A stretch of 64,000 bases of DNA. It comes from Balneola sp. (GTDB lineage Bacteria > Bacteroidota > Rhodothermia > Balneolales > Balneolaceae). The number at the start of each line of letters is the position of its first letter. Within the stretch, counting starts at the first letter, position 1. The notes under the pieces were generated by a model. It searched no databases. It was not told the origin of the DNA and saw only the letters and a list, made by a program, of their open reading frames with translations. Of this stretch, positions 35,596 to 44,803 are shown piece after piece. Location of the stretch: NCBI GenBank assembly GCA_017643645.1, contig JAEPNB010000006.1, forward strand, positions 1 through 64,000. Reading direction: 5' to 3'. The translations under genes were made by a program, and so were the position numbers.

Positions 35596-36268
35596 TCTTA
35601 TATTTTTGATTTATAGTTTCCACCAGATCAGCAAATGTGAAATTATCAGGTGTAACAATTAGTCGTTCGTATGATTTTTTAACGGCTTCCGCTGTAGTGC
35701 TTCCGATACAAAATACCGTTTTCAATTTTTCCGGGTTGTTGCGTTTACAGAAGGAATTAAATGCGCTTGGGCTTAAAAAAACCACCGCGTCAAACTCTGA
35801 AAGATCTACAGATGTTGGTGTCAATAAAGTCTCATAGACTTCGAGCTTTTTAACCTGACATCCGTCCTTCTGTAACAAATCCCCAAGTTCTGAATCGCCC
35901 AAGTTGCCGCAAAAATGGATCGCATTCTTTACCGGATGCTTCGCTATTTCATGAGCTAAACTTTCTGATGTAAAGTTTAAAGGAACCAAAGCCTTAATTC
36001 CCAGTTCGGCCAACTTTTCTGAAGTTGACGATCCTACTGCAAAAACGAATTCCGGGATTTCCATCTCTTCCAGCTTTTTGCCTATCGATTCCACTGCTTT
36101 TTTACTCGTGAACACCCAAGCATCAGTTTTTATCTCTTTGACTTTTTCTGTATCAAAGTCCTTTATCTGAACATCTATAAAAGGAATATCAGCGAATTCG
36201 AATTTAGCGCGCTTTAATTCATCAAGGTGTTTCGGTTTGATTTTATGTGTAAAAAGGATCTTTGGCAT
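35582..36268 (-). CDS. hemD: Uroporphyrinogen-III synthase
   Basis: A 228-residue protein that closes the hydroxymethylbilane ring with D-ring inversion. The sequence is weakly conserved, as is usual for HemD: VFTSKKAVESIGKKL near residue 52, FAVGSSTSEKLAELG near 76, and DAVVFLSPSAFNSFC near 160. Position between hemC and hemE supports the call. It starts 11 nt after hemC and overlaps hemE by 14 nt. Confidence 0.9.
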   Translation of the reverse strand: MPKILFTHKIKPKHLDELKRAKFEFADIPFIDVQIKDFDTEKVKEIKTDAWVFTSKKAVESIGKKLEEMEIPEFVFAVGSSTSEKLAELGIKALVPLNFTSESLAHEIAKHPVKNAIHFCGNLGDSELGDLLQKDGCQVKKLEVYETLLTPTSVDLSEFDAVVFLSPSAFNSFCKRNNPEKLKTVFCIGSTTAEAVKKSYERLIVTPDNFTFADLVETINQKYKNVIS

Positions 36269-36279
36269 GGCATCTGATC

Positions 36280-37173
36280 TCAGTTACCATTAAGAAGATC
36301 AGCTGCACCTTCGTTGATTACTTTTTTTGCGAATTCTGCTCCCAGAATTTCTTTCGCCTTTCTTAACTCGATCTCTTCCTGAATATCCACCCTTTGCTTT
36401 CCATCAACCGACAAAACTGCTCCTTTAAAAAACAGTGTATCGCCTTTCACTTCAGCTAAAGCTCCAACAGGTGATGAACAACCTGCATCCAATGTCCTTA
36501 AAAAAGCTCGTTCAATATCAACGCAAATTCTTGTGTTGTTATCATTTAGCACAGATATAATTTCAGAATATTTAAAATCTTCTTTAGAAACTATCCCTAT
36601 CGCTCCTTGCGAAGGCGCAGATATCATCCACGGTAATTCTTTGCTGATTCTCTCACCTAGCCCCAATCTTTCCAAACCGGCGTGAGCAAAAATAGCTCCA
36701 TCCCAACCAAGAGTATCAACTTTATTCAATCTTGTGGGTACATTTCCTCTAAGATCAACAACTTCGTCTTCAGGATATTTGTTCTTCCAGAATGCCGATC
36801 TTCTGATACTTCCTGTAGCAATAGTTCTGGAAGTTTTTCCTTTCTCATAGTTCAATGGCTCAACAAGTACATCAATGGGATTTGCTCTTTCAAGTACTGC
36901 GTTTAGCTGTAATCCATCTTCAAATATTGTTGGAACATCCTTTAGTGAATGCACCGCCAGATCTATTCTACCGTCCAGTAAAGCATCATCCAGTGCTTTT
37001 GTGAATACACCTTTGTCGCCCAGTTTATGAAGTGGCAGATCTTGTTCCTTATCACCAAACGACTCTATCTCAACTAGCTCGGTTTGTACATCGAGGGCGT
37101 TTAGTTTTTTAGCAACCAGATTGGATTGCCAAAGTGCAAGCTTACTTCTGCGTGTGCCTATTTTAAGCTTCAT
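36280..37173 (-). CDS. hemC: Porphobilinogen deaminase (hydroxymethylbilane synthase)
   Basis: A 297-residue enzyme that joins four porphobilinogens. It starts KIGTRRSKLALWQSNLV; VHSLKDVPT is near residue 79, and the cofactor-binding Cys is C232 in LDAGCSSPVGAL. It overlaps the hemA end by 11 nt, typical of the coupled run from hemA to hemF. Confidence 0.96.
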   Translation of the reverse strand: MKLKIGTRRSKLALWQSNLVAKKLNALDVQTELVEIESFGDKEQDLPLHKLGDKGVFTKALDDALLDGRIDLAVHSLKDVPTIFEDGLQLNAVLERANPIDVLVEPLNYEKGKTSRTIATGSIRRSAFWKNKYPEDEVVDLRGNVPTRLNKVDTLGWDGAIFAHAGLERLGLGERISKELPWMISAPSQGAIGIVSKEDFKYSEIISVLNDNNTRICVDIERAFLRTLDAGCSSPVGALAEVKGDTLFFKGAVLSVDGKQRVDIQEEIELRKAKEILGAEFAKKVINEGAADLLNGN

Positions 37174-38341
37174 TTCGAAGCTCCTCTAATTCATTCTCAA
37201 TTCTGTTGATATGAATCGCCATTACTTTTTTCTTGATTCGGCCGGTAAGCTTTTCGATGACCTCAAAGGCTTCTCGATCCACTTTATTTTTGATGCGATC
37301 CAGTTCATGGTCAGTAATGGAACTCAAGTGATGATCGATCTCTTTGATCCTTGGGAGAATGTAATTGTTTCGCTCGATCGAATGCTCATACTGATCTAAT
37401 TCCTCAGCAATAATTTTTTCTACCGCAGGAATTGACTTCTTACGATTCTCAATCGCTTCTTTATTTGCGAGATGTATAGAATCCATATCAACTAAAGTTA
37501 CATTCTCTATTTGAGAAACACTTTCTTCTACATTTCTCGGCACACTCAGGTCAAATATTAAACGCGCTTTTCCATCTTCCGGAAAATGCTCCTTTTTCAG
37601 GATTGGAGATGTCGCTCCTGTTGCTGTTATGATCAGATCCGAATCTTCAACCACAGATTCCAGTTCATCAAAAGTGTGAGCTTTAATATCGAATGAGGAT
37701 GCCAGACTTTGAGCCCGCTCTATGGTTCTGTTGATCACAGAAATATGCTCAGCTCCGTTTGAGACCAGGTTTTTACAGGTCACTTTGCCCATCTTTCCTG
37801 CGCCCAGCAACAAAATATTGACATTGCTCAGGTCTTTGAAATGATCTAATGCTAATTGAGTGGCAACGAATCCAACCGACGCCATTCCTCTACCGAAATC
37901 AGTTTCAGTACGCACTCTTTTGTGAGCTTTAAAAACGGCTTGCATCAACTGATGGAATTCACCTGAAAGATTCTTTTTGGATTCTTTGTAAGCTTTTTTT
38001 AGTTGCTGAATGATCTGTACATCGCCAAGAACCTGTGAATCCATACCAGCTCCTACTTTAAACAAGTGCTGATATGCTTCTTCTTCAGAATAGCTGTATC
38101 CGTGTTTACTGAAAAAGTCGGCATCTGTATTTGTGGCCTTACATAATGCTGAAACGAGTACATCCGGATCGCAAAACGCATATAGCTCTGTTCGATTACA
38201 GGTATCCAGAATAATAACACCGCCGGGAATATTTCTGGTATTGAACTCCAGAAATTCACGTCTTTGTTTATCAATAAAGAATAACTCCCGAATAGAAACC
38301 TCACTTTTCCAGTGAGAAATACCTATTGCTGAAAATCTCAT
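37163..38341 (-). CDS. hemA: Glutamyl-tRNA reductase
   Basis: A 392-residue NADPH enzyme that reduces glutamyl-tRNA to glutamate-1-semialdehyde, the first committed step of the C5 route. The catalytic Cys is C48 in LDTCNRTELYA. GMDSQVLGDVQIIQQ, NILLLGAGKMGKV (NADPH domain) and VINRTIERAQ follow, then a helical dimerisation tail. It is preceded by a 59-nt gap from hemY, so an internal promoter for hemA onward is possible. Confidence 0.96.
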   Translation of the reverse strand: MRFSAIGISHWKSEVSIRELFFIDKQRREFLEFNTRNIPGGVIILDTCNRTELYAFCDPDVLVSALCKATNTDADFFSKHGYSYSEEEAYQHLFKVGAGMDSQVLGDVQIIQQLKKAYKESKKNLSGEFHQLMQAVFKAHKRVRTETDFGRGMASVGFVATQLALDHFKDLSNVNILLLGAGKMGKVTCKNLVSNGAEHISVINRTIERAQSLASSFDIKAHTFDELESVVEDSDLIITATGATSPILKKEHFPEDGKARLIFDLSVPRNVEESVSQIENVTLVDMDSIHLANKEAIENRKKSIPAVEKIIAEELDQYEHSIERNNYILPRIKEIDHHLSSITDHELDRIKNKVDREAFEVIEKLTGRIKKKVMAIHINRIENELEELRNEA

Positions 38342-38400
38342 ATCTGCTTAAAAAATAGTTTGGACCAAATTCACGCTAAAATACGATCTGAATGTGAAGA

Positions 38401-39738
38401 TTATATGAATTCAGATAAATTTTTCGCTCCGTCCACACAGTCAGAGACTGAAACTCCCCAGCGGTAATTTCCACCTATATAAAAGCCTTCATTTTCTTTC
38501 TGAAATCGGTCCATTGACTCCTCTACTGATGCAAAACCTACATGAAATTGAGGAATAGCTTTTTTCCATAATTTTGAAGAAACCATTTCAGCATCGCCTT
38601 TCACATTAATGATTGCGGAAAACTCTTCAATAACTTCTTTCTCAATATCCCTGATGTCCTGATCGATCACTTTTATATCGTGAGAACCACCAGTCATCAG
38701 GTTTACATGCACATATACGTCTTCTGTTTGGTCAGGGAAGATGTTTGATTTCCAGATCGCGCCAAGTAACCTGATGTTTTCTTTTCCCGGAACCAAAAAC
38801 CCAAATCCGGTTTCAGGCAGATTCAGATTTCCTTTTTTAAACACCAATTGTGTTGAAAGCATCGGCGAATAGTTGATCTCTGACAAACTATTTTCCAATT
38901 TCTGATCATCCGTTTTCAATACTTCTTTCAAAACATATGCGGGAAGACAGCTTACAACCTTATCAAAAGTATATTCATGATCAGCGGTAGTCACTTTGAA
39001 ATTGCTTTGCTGAAACTGAAGGCTTTTTACTTCTTCATGAAGAATTGAATCACCTATACGTTCGGAGAGTGTCTCGGTTAATTGCTGAACTCCTTTTTTG
39101 AAAGAAATCACCTTGGGTTTAAAAAATGATTTTTCTTTTCTGGATTTCAGAAATCCTTTACTGATCGAACCATATTCCTGTTCAAAATCAGCTAGTTTAC
39201 CAATCAATTTCTTTTTGCTGAGTGAGTAAATATCCCCCGCATAAATTCCGGAGAAAAAAGGATCTGCGAGATATTCGACAGCTTCTTTACCTATTCGTCT
39301 TTCCAGAAAAGAGCCGATACTTTCATCGGCATCAGAGTTCAATGATTTCCTGATTGGCTCTGAAAAAAGGTTTTTCTTCCCTTTCCAGCTAAGCACATCA
39401 GAAAACAGAAAGGAAATCGGATTCTGCTTTATCTTTTTCAGTTCTCCGTTCCTGACAATAAATCTGGTTTTTGAACCTTCAGACATTGAAAGCATTTCGT
39501 CTTCAAGACCCAGCTCTTCAATCATTTCAGAAACAGATCCGGTTTTATCGCGGATGGTGTTAGGTCCAAAATCAAAAACAGAATATTGATTCGGTTCAGA
39601 GCGAATTACTCCACCCGTATCTTCCTGAGATTCAAAAAGAGTTACTTCAAAGCCTTTCTTTTTCATATACCAGGCCGCGGACAAACCTGAAATACCTCCT
39701 CCAAGTACTGCAATAGTATTTGAGGAAGAAGTACTCAT
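38401..39738 (-). CDS. hemY: Protoporphyrinogen oxidase, FAD type
   Basis: A 445-residue FAD enzyme that oxidises protoporphyrinogen IX to protoporphyrin IX. The FAD motif is VLGGGISGLSAAWYMKKKG near residue 11, then ESQEDTGGVIRS. The C-terminal FAD contact is FYIGGNYRWGVSVSDCVDGA. It is the HemY/PPOX fold, although some pipelines call the family hemG. Its presence with hemH points to the protoporphyrin route, but a coproporphyrin-oxidase activity is not excluded by sequence. It follows hemH without any gap. Confidence 0.92.
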   Translation of the reverse strand: MSTSSSNTIAVLGGGISGLSAAWYMKKKGFEVTLFESQEDTGGVIRSEPNQYSVFDFGPNTIRDKTGSVSEMIEELGLEDEMLSMSEGSKTRFIVRNGELKKIKQNPISFLFSDVLSWKGKKNLFSEPIRKSLNSDADESIGSFLERRIGKEAVEYLADPFFSGIYAGDIYSLSKKKLIGKLADFEQEYGSISKGFLKSRKEKSFFKPKVISFKKGVQQLTETLSERIGDSILHEEVKSLQFQQSNFKVTTADHEYTFDKVVSCLPAYVLKEVLKTDDQKLENSLSEINYSPMLSTQLVFKKGNLNLPETGFGFLVPGKENIRLLGAIWKSNIFPDQTEDVYVHVNLMTGGSHDIKVIDQDIRDIEKEVIEEFSAIINVKGDAEMVSSKLWKKAIPQFHVGFASVEESMDRFQKENEGFYIGGNYRWGVSVSDCVDGAKNLSEFI

Positions 39739-40797
39739 TTAAACGCGTTCTAACTCAGGAGCTATTTCCAGTGCTTTTCTGCTCCAGTCTTCAAGAGCGT
39801 CGATCCAAAGATCGTTGTCATTGATACAAGGAATTAGAACCAGATCTTCGCCACCGGCTTCAATAAAATCTTCTTTTCCTCTGATACCGATCTCTTCCAG
39901 AGTTTCAATACAATCTGATACAAAAGCCGGACAAACCACTGCTACTTTCTTCTTGCCTTCTCTTCCAAGACGTTCAAGTTCTTTGTCGGTAGCCGGCAAC
40001 AACCACGGATCAACTCCTAACTTTGATTGAAAAGCCGTGCTGTACCTTGACTCATCCAGATCAAGATATTCAACAACCTGTTTTGTGGTCATAAGATCCT
40101 GATGACGATAACAAAACTGATGAGCCGGTGAGCTTACTTCGCAACAATTTTCACACTTCAGACAGTGATCCCCGGTGATATCTCTTTTTTTAATATGACG
40201 CTCAGGCACTCCGTGATAAGAAAATAGAATATGATCAATATCATCAGTGATATACGGCTTCATACTCTCCGCCAACGCCTTAATGTATTTCGGATCGTTG
40301 AAGAATGGATCTTTTATCACCGTATGTAAGTGAGGGAATTTAGCCAGAATAACATCTTTGGTTTTTTCTATCACTGTTTCTGACGTCGCCATCGCATATT
40401 GAGGATACAGCGGAACTAAAAACACGGTTTCGAGTTCAGAATTTTGCTTTATAAGATCTTCAATTCCGGCTTCTATAGAAGGGTTTCCATATCTCATTCC
40501 GATACTTACGGGAATATCATCACCCAGTCTTTGCTTTAGCTTTGCTTCAACTTGTTCAGTGATAACGATCAATGGAGAACCGTCTTCCCACCAGATCAAC
40601 TCATAGGCTTCTCCTGACTCTTTCGGTCGTTTGGGGAGAATAAATCCTTCCACTATCATCTTTCTGATAATTTCGGGAGCATCAATTACCCTTTTATCCA
40701 TCAAAAATTCTCTCAGATAAACCTTAACATCTTCCGGTTCAAAACTATCCGGAGAACCCAGATTCACTAAAAATATTCCTGTCTTTGATTTAGCCAT
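39739..40797 (-). CDS. hemH: Ferrochelatase, probably with an iron-sulfur cluster
   Basis: A 352-residue enzyme that inserts Fe2+ into protoporphyrin IX. The catalytic His is H195 in FSYHGVPERH, and the Glu is in SDCIETLEEI near the C-terminus. An internal stretch has five cysteines (C212, C215, C218, C219, C229; HCLKCENCCE). Internal cysteines in this region bind a [2Fe-2S] cluster in the Myxococcus enzyme, so a cluster is likely here too. It is the first gene of the heme cluster and is divergent from the gene at 40860. Confidence 0.95.
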   Translation of the reverse strand: MAKSKTGIFLVNLGSPDSFEPEDVKVYLREFLMDKRVIDAPEIIRKMIVEGFILPKRPKESGEAYELIWWEDGSPLIVITEQVEAKLKQRLGDDIPVSIGMRYGNPSIEAGIEDLIKQNSELETVFLVPLYPQYAMATSETVIEKTKDVILAKFPHLHTVIKDPFFNDPKYIKALAESMKPYITDDIDHILFSYHGVPERHIKKRDITGDHCLKCENCCEVSSPAHQFCYRHQDLMTTKQVVEYLDLDESRYSTAFQSKLGVDPWLLPATDKELERLGREGKKKVAVVCPAFVSDCIETLEEIGIRGKEDFIEAGGEDLVLIPCINDNDLWIDALEDWSRKALEIAPELERV

Positions 40798-40859
40798 GCC
40801 TGAAATTTTATCTACTTTATGTACAGTTAATTAATAACTCACTTTTTTGTGAATTTTTT

Positions 40860-41687
40860 ATGAAGTCTGCTGATTTAGATTCTGTATTAATTATTGGTTG
40901 TGGTTGGGTCGGAACCAAGCTTGCAACAACTTTGATCTCTCAAAATATCAACGTTTTTGGAAGTACCCGTTCTGCTGAAAAAGCTTCCTCCCTTCGTTCT
41001 TTGGGAATTGAACCAATTATTTTTGATCTGGAAAAAGAAGACACCATCCAAACTGATCTTCCCAAAGTTGATGCCATTGTCATTTCAGTTTCTCCGGGAA
41101 GAGGTGATCAGCGATCTCAGTATCCAAATCACATACAAAAACTCAGTACACTTCTTGCTTCATCAAACCAACAAGTGATCATTTATAGTTCCACATCCGC
41201 TTATAAAGGAAAGATGGGAATTGTGACGGAATTAGACGCTCTTCCTGATCCGGAAACTGATAACGTAATTCTTGCTGCTGAAGGCGAATTAAAAACAATC
41301 ATTCCTGACTCTGTCATTCTTCGTTTGGGCGGACTTTTTGGCTCAGACCGACATCCCGTTAAATATCTTGCCGGGCGTGAAGGAATTTCAAATGGTGATG
41401 CGCCGGTAAATCTGGTTCACAGAGAAGATGTTATTGCTGCTACTATTTCTGTTCTATCCCAAAAAATACCAGGAGTGATCTTTAATGTTTGCAGCGATCA
41501 TCATCCAACCAAAAAAGAACTCTATACCAATCTATCAGAAAAATTGGGACTTGAAACGCCTTCTTTTAATTCAGGCGGATCTGATGAGAAACTGGTAGAT
41601 GGCAGCAGAATCAAAAAAGAATTGGGATTTGAGTACAAGCAAAATGATCTGTTTTTGTACACTCCTGATGAATCATTCTTCTCTTGA
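40860..41687 (+). CDS. SDR-family NAD(P)-dependent epimerase-like protein (YeeZ type)
   Basis: A 275-residue protein with an N-terminal NAD(P) Rossmann motif (VLIIGCGWVGTKLATTL near residue 9) and the extended-SDR parts IIYSSTSAYKG and PVNLVHREDVIAA. It resembles the YeeZ group, which lacks a proven substrate. The catalytic Tyr-x3-Lys is only partly kept (SAYKGKM). It is divergent from hemH with 62 nt between the starts. Any link to heme is positional only. Confidence 0.85.
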   Translation: MKSADLDSVLIIGCGWVGTKLATTLISQNINVFGSTRSAEKASSLRSLGIEPIIFDLEKEDTIQTDLPKVDAIVISVSPGRGDQRSQYPNHIQKLSTLLASSNQQVIIYSSTSAYKGKMGIVTELDALPDPETDNVILAAEGELKTIIPDSVILRLGGLFGSDRHPVKYLAGREGISNGDAPVNLVHREDVIAATISVLSQKIPGVIFNVCSDHHPTKKELYTNLSEKLGLETPSFNSGGSDEKLVDGSRIKKELGFEYKQNDLFLYTPDESFFS

Positions 41688-41690
41688 CTT

Positions 41691-41905
41691 GTCATTTTTG
41701 TAGATGTTAGGTAATTCGATGAAAAAAGTATCTCATAAGCCATTCCAACTAGCTCCGATGCTCTGCGTCGGAGTTGACTATTGATTCAAAAAACCATCAA
41801 CTACAGACTGAACATTGGTTCCGACGGAGACCATCGGAACCAGAGTTAAATCGTGATTAAGATTTAAACAGATTTAGATCTCAGGCATTCGCCGTGAGAT
41901 GACTT
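41691..41905. repeat. Cluster of palindromic repeats
   Basis: The 280-bp gap at 41688-41967 holds an inverted copy of the 33-bp repeat (41691-41720), a CTCCGA...TCGGAG hairpin (41753-41773), a GGTTCCGA...TCGGAACC hairpin (41817-41841) and a GATCTCAGGCATTCGCCGTGAGAT palindrome near 41877-41900 (only its arms matter: ATCTCA and TGAGAT). The same families occur at 30879-30990. Confidence 0.65.
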
Positions 41906-41967
41906 TTTCAAGGTTGATGGAAGGAGTAAGCTAATTTGAGCTTTGGAAATTGGAAATTGAATGTTGG

Positions 41968-42342
41968 TTATTGTTTTTGGAAGAGTCCTTCTTCTTCAAT
42001 CATTTCAATGGTTTCTACAGCTCTTCGTAAATGAGGGATCACAATGCTACCGCCAACAATTAAAGCAACATTCATAGCATCCAGAATTTCCTCTTTGGTG
42101 GAACCGGTTTTAGCACATTGCTCCAGATGATAATCGATGCAATCATTGCAACGAAGTACGGAAGAAGCAACAAGCCCGAGCAACTCTTTGGTTTTGGAGT
42201 CCAACGCGCCATCACGGTAGGTGTTAGCATCCATGTTAAAGAACCGTTTGATTCCAAGATGTCCGGAATTTAGGGTTTTTTCGTTTAATTCTGCTCTCTC
42301 CTCACGGAAAGCTTGTAGTCGGTTTTTATCGGTATTATTCAT
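41968..42342 (-). CDS. Carboxymuconolactone decarboxylase/AhpD-like protein
   Basis: A 124-residue helical protein of the CMD/AhpD family. The redox pair is C-x2-C in RCNDCIDYHLEQC near residue 60, with His two turns later, as in AhpD-type thiol peroxidases. GSTKEEILDAMNVALIVGG is the conserved following helix. It is likely to form a hexamer and to have a peroxide-reducing or related thiol role. Single gene; its 5' side lies in the gap 42343-42587. Confidence 0.9.
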   Translation of the reverse strand: MNNTDKNRLQAFREERAELNEKTLNSGHLGIKRFFNMDANTYRDGALDSKTKELLGLVASSVLRCNDCIDYHLEQCAKTGSTKEEILDAMNVALIVGGSIVIPHLRRAVETIEMIEEEGLFQKQ

Positions 42343-42417
42343 TTTCTAATTTGATTTATCCACGAAAGCACAATTGAAATTGCGCATTAAATTTTTCAGA
42401 AAATACTGATTGTGTAG

Positions 42418-42479
42418 ATAAGTAGATATTGGAATAAGGCACTTCCTTTACTTATCCACGTTTTTCCTTATCTACTTAT
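42418..42479. repeat. ATAAGTAGATA inverted repeat upstream of the SGNH gene
   Basis: ATAAGTAGATA (42418-42428) pairs perfectly with TATCTACTTAT (42469-42479) across 40 nt. TTATCCACG appears twice in the same gap (42356-42364 and 42452-42460). It is probably another dispersed palindrome. Confidence 0.4.
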
Positions 42480-42559
42480 AGTGATTCTGTGGCTTCCAAA
42501 AATTTCATTTTGTGATTTGATTAATTAGTCGCAATTTTAAAAAGAAACACACCCCTAAA

Positions 42560-42585
42560 TCCCCTCTCCAGAGGGGACTTTTTAT
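42560..42585 (+). terminator. Terminator-like hairpin directly before a start codon
   Basis: TCCCCTCT (42560-42567) and AGAGGGGA (42570-42577) form a G/C-rich stem followed by CTTTTTATT. The ATG of the SGNH hydrolase is at 42588, ten nt past the stem. No plus-strand gene ends upstream, so it either acts on the leader of this gene or is an inserted repeat of the common CCCCTCTCCAGAGGGG type. Confidence 0.6.
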
Positions 42586-42587
42586 TA

Positions 42588-44087
42588 ATGTTCAGAAAAA
42601 AAGATCCAAAACATAAACTGGTCGTAATCGGTGATAGCCTTTCTCAAGGTTTTAACAATGGTGGTATTTACCGTACTGACATCAACTTTCCTTCTTTTAT
42701 AGCAAGATGTTTTGAGCCAACTCCTCGATTCGATCAACCTAATTTTACTGCACAGGCCGGAATTCCTATTAATCTTGAAGTTCTGATCCGTGGACTTTCG
42801 GAAGAATTTGGCAGCGAAATCGACTGGAGAGAATATCTCCCTGCGGCTAATCATACTTTCCGAACTTTGAAACGAATTAAGAAGTATTGGGAAGGAGGAA
42901 TGAAGAACTTGAAAGTAAATCAGGTAACTCCATACCACAATCAGGCCATTTGGGGATTTGCAATTAACGATTCCTGGATCGTAAATGAGCGAAAAAGCAG
43001 AGAATACATTGAAAACAATAAAGAAAGTTTTTCTGTTTTTGGTGTGCTTCCTGAACATGCAAAATATACCACATCAAGGCTTGTGCTAAATCCAACACTT
43101 GGAAATGATTATCAGGAAAACTCCCAAATTGATAATGCAAAAGTACTTCAGGAAGATGGTGGGATTGAAAACCTGATCGTTTGTCTGGGGCATAATAATG
43201 CATTGGGATCAGTTGTGAATTTAAATCTGACTTGGTCTGAACCGGAAGACATGAAAGCTTTTACACCGAACAGAAAGCATTCTATTTACCGCCCGGAGCA
43301 TTTTGAAATGGAGTACCGGGAACTAGCTGAACGGATCTCAAAGATCGGAGCAAAACGGGTTTTTGTACCAACCATCCCGTATCCCACAATTCCACCGGTA
43401 ATTCGAGGTGTAAACTCCAGCGTTTCAAAAAAGGCTCTGGGTTATTTCGATTACTACACACGTTTCTGGATCTGGGATGAGGATTTTGATCCGGATAAAC
43501 ACCCTTTTATTACCAAAGATGAAGCCATTCAAATTGATTTGGCAGTGGATGAGTTCAACAACATTATTAAAAGAGTAGCCAAAGAAAATGATTGGTTTGT
43601 AGTTCCTGTTGCCAGAAATGTTGCCGGTATGGCTAACAGAAGACTGGGCGGAGAATTATTGCGAGGTTACCCTAAAGAATTTGTTAGTGCTTTAAAAAGA
43701 AATCCTGCAACCGCACATTTGGTAAATCAAAAAGATGAAGCTACAGTAAACACCGAATTTCTGAGACTGGATAAAGATAAAAAGATCATAAAAGGTGGAA
43801 TTTTCAGCCTGGATGGTTTACATCCTACAACTATTGGTTACGGATTGATGGCAAATGTGTACTATATCTCAATGGTACAGGCCGGTGTAAAATTCCAAAA
43901 GAAAATGGATTGGGATCATATCATAGCAGAGGATTCTCTGATCACAAACCCACCTGTTCTTCTCAAAGAACTCCGGTCTGTACTTGGGTATCTTGCGCTT
44001 GGTAATCAGGAACGGTTTCTCAAGATCGGAAAAAGCATTTTCACACAGGTTTTTGAACACTTATCTACCGGAGATCAGAAGAATTAA
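42588..44087 (+). CDS. SGNH/GDSL-type hydrolase-like protein
   Basis: A 499-residue protein without a signal peptide. Block I of the SGNH fold is LVVIGDSLSQGFNNGG near residue 11 (Ser nucleophile in GDSL). The Asn of CLGHNNALGS near 200 could be the block III residue, and the catalytic Asp/His pair is in SLDGLHPTTIGYGLMANVY near 410. Lipids or sugar esters are typical substrates; this one is unknown. It is longer than simple GDSL esterases. The next gene starts 4 nt later. Confidence 0.85.
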   Translation: MFRKKDPKHKLVVIGDSLSQGFNNGGIYRTDINFPSFIARCFEPTPRFDQPNFTAQAGIPINLEVLIRGLSEEFGSEIDWREYLPAANHTFRTLKRIKKYWEGGMKNLKVNQVTPYHNQAIWGFAINDSWIVNERKSREYIENNKESFSVFGVLPEHAKYTTSRLVLNPTLGNDYQENSQIDNAKVLQEDGGIENLIVCLGHNNALGSVVNLNLTWSEPEDMKAFTPNRKHSIYRPEHFEMEYRELAERISKIGAKRVFVPTIPYPTIPPVIRGVNSSVSKKALGYFDYYTRFWIWDEDFDPDKHPFITKDEAIQIDLAVDEFNNIIKRVAKENDWFVVPVARNVAGMANRRLGGELLRGYPKEFVSALKRNPATAHLVNQKDEATVNTEFLRLDKDKKIIKGGIFSLDGLHPTTIGYGLMANVYYISMVQAGVKFQKKMDWDHIIAEDSLITNPPVLLKELRSVLGYLALGNQERFLKIGKSIFTQVFEHLSTGDQKN

Positions 44088-44091
44088 TTTT

Positions 44092-44724
44092 ATGAAAAAA
44101 ATCTTTTTCCCCTTTTTAATTGCTTTCTTATTTAGCAGTTTTTTAATGTCACAATCCCTGTATTTAGATAAAGAACGATCAGCACTTGCCATAACCCCTT
44201 CGTTTTCTTTTGCTGAAGACATTTCAATTCTTTCAATAGGAACTTCTTTTTCATTGAATAAGAAATTAGATATCTCATTTCAGTATTCGAATATACATCT
44301 TCAGGAATCTGAGGATCAATATGCTTCAAAAGCTGATGGCATAAGCGGCGCATTAACACTGTGGGGAACCAAAACTCAAGAAGACTTTCCCATAGAAATT
44401 GCTCTATCTATTCTAGGCTCTTATGTCGATTATAAAGATTTTAATTCCTCAAGTTTTGGAGCAGGCCTTACTTTGGCCTATAAAAAAGAACAGCCTAATA
44501 CATTTAATACCATTCCATTAATTGGAATCTCTTTCATTCCCTTTACTCAAGTATCCAGTAATGAAAATAGTATTGTTTTAGATGATAAAAACTTTGTATT
44601 CCAGTTTGGAGTCGGTTTTTTTACTAATGTGCTCAATCAAAGCAAGTTTGTTATAGAACCTGCCGTTTCTTTAGACACTTCCGCAAACTTTGGAGCCTCA
44701 TTATCAGCTTCTTTTATATTTTAA
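44092..44724 (+). CDS. Predicted outer-membrane beta-barrel protein
   Basis: A 210-residue protein with a signal peptide (MKKIFFPFLIAFLFSSFLMSQ). The mature part is made of alternating beta-strand-like segments with Gly and aromatics (SIGTSFSLNKKLDISFQYS, FGAGLTLAYKKEQ, FQFGVGFFTNVL) and ends in SASFIF, a barrel-type C-terminal Phe. ATG 44092 is chosen because the signal peptide begins there and it follows the SGNH gene by 4 nt. The function is unknown. Confidence 0.78.
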   Translation: MKKIFFPFLIAFLFSSFLMSQSLYLDKERSALAITPSFSFAEDISILSIGTSFSLNKKLDISFQYSNIHLQESEDQYASKADGISGALTLWGTKTQEDFPIEIALSILGSYVDYKDFNSSSFGAGLTLAYKKEQPNTFNTIPLIGISFIPFTQVSSNENSIVLDDKNFVFQFGVGFFTNVLNQSKFVIEPAVSLDTSANFGASLSASFIF

Positions 44725-44754
44725 ACTGCTGACAATCCTACTTTTAAATTTTAT

Positions 44755-44769
44755 TTAGATTTATTCTAC
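44755..44769. promoter_or_regulatory. Candidate metal-regulator box 1
   Basis: TTAGATTTATTCTAC, an imperfect inverted repeat TTAGA-N5-TCTA(C), 83 nt upstream of the DUF4856 start. It shares the core TTAGATT-NN-TTC with the sites at 44804 and 60132. Confidence 0.5.
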
Positions 44770-44803
44770 ATAAAGCTTGAGGACGTTCCAAAAAGTCCTT
44801 AAC

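Noticed and set aside
40872-40890. TTAGATTCTG at the start of the YeeZ-like gene as a fourth metal box
   Set aside because: It lies within the coding sequence and lacks the TCTAA half-site.
42356-42460. Two TTATCCACG motifs as DnaA boxes or an origin
   Set aside because: Both miss the final A of TTATnCACA, there are only two, and no dnaA, dnaN or A+T-rich unwinding pattern is near. They belong more likely to the surrounding palindrome.
44772-44803. Weak hairpin AGGAC/GTCCT upstream of the DUF4856 gene as a terminator
   Set aside because: The stem is only about five pairs and lacks a T run; the two inverted-repeat boxes explain the region better.
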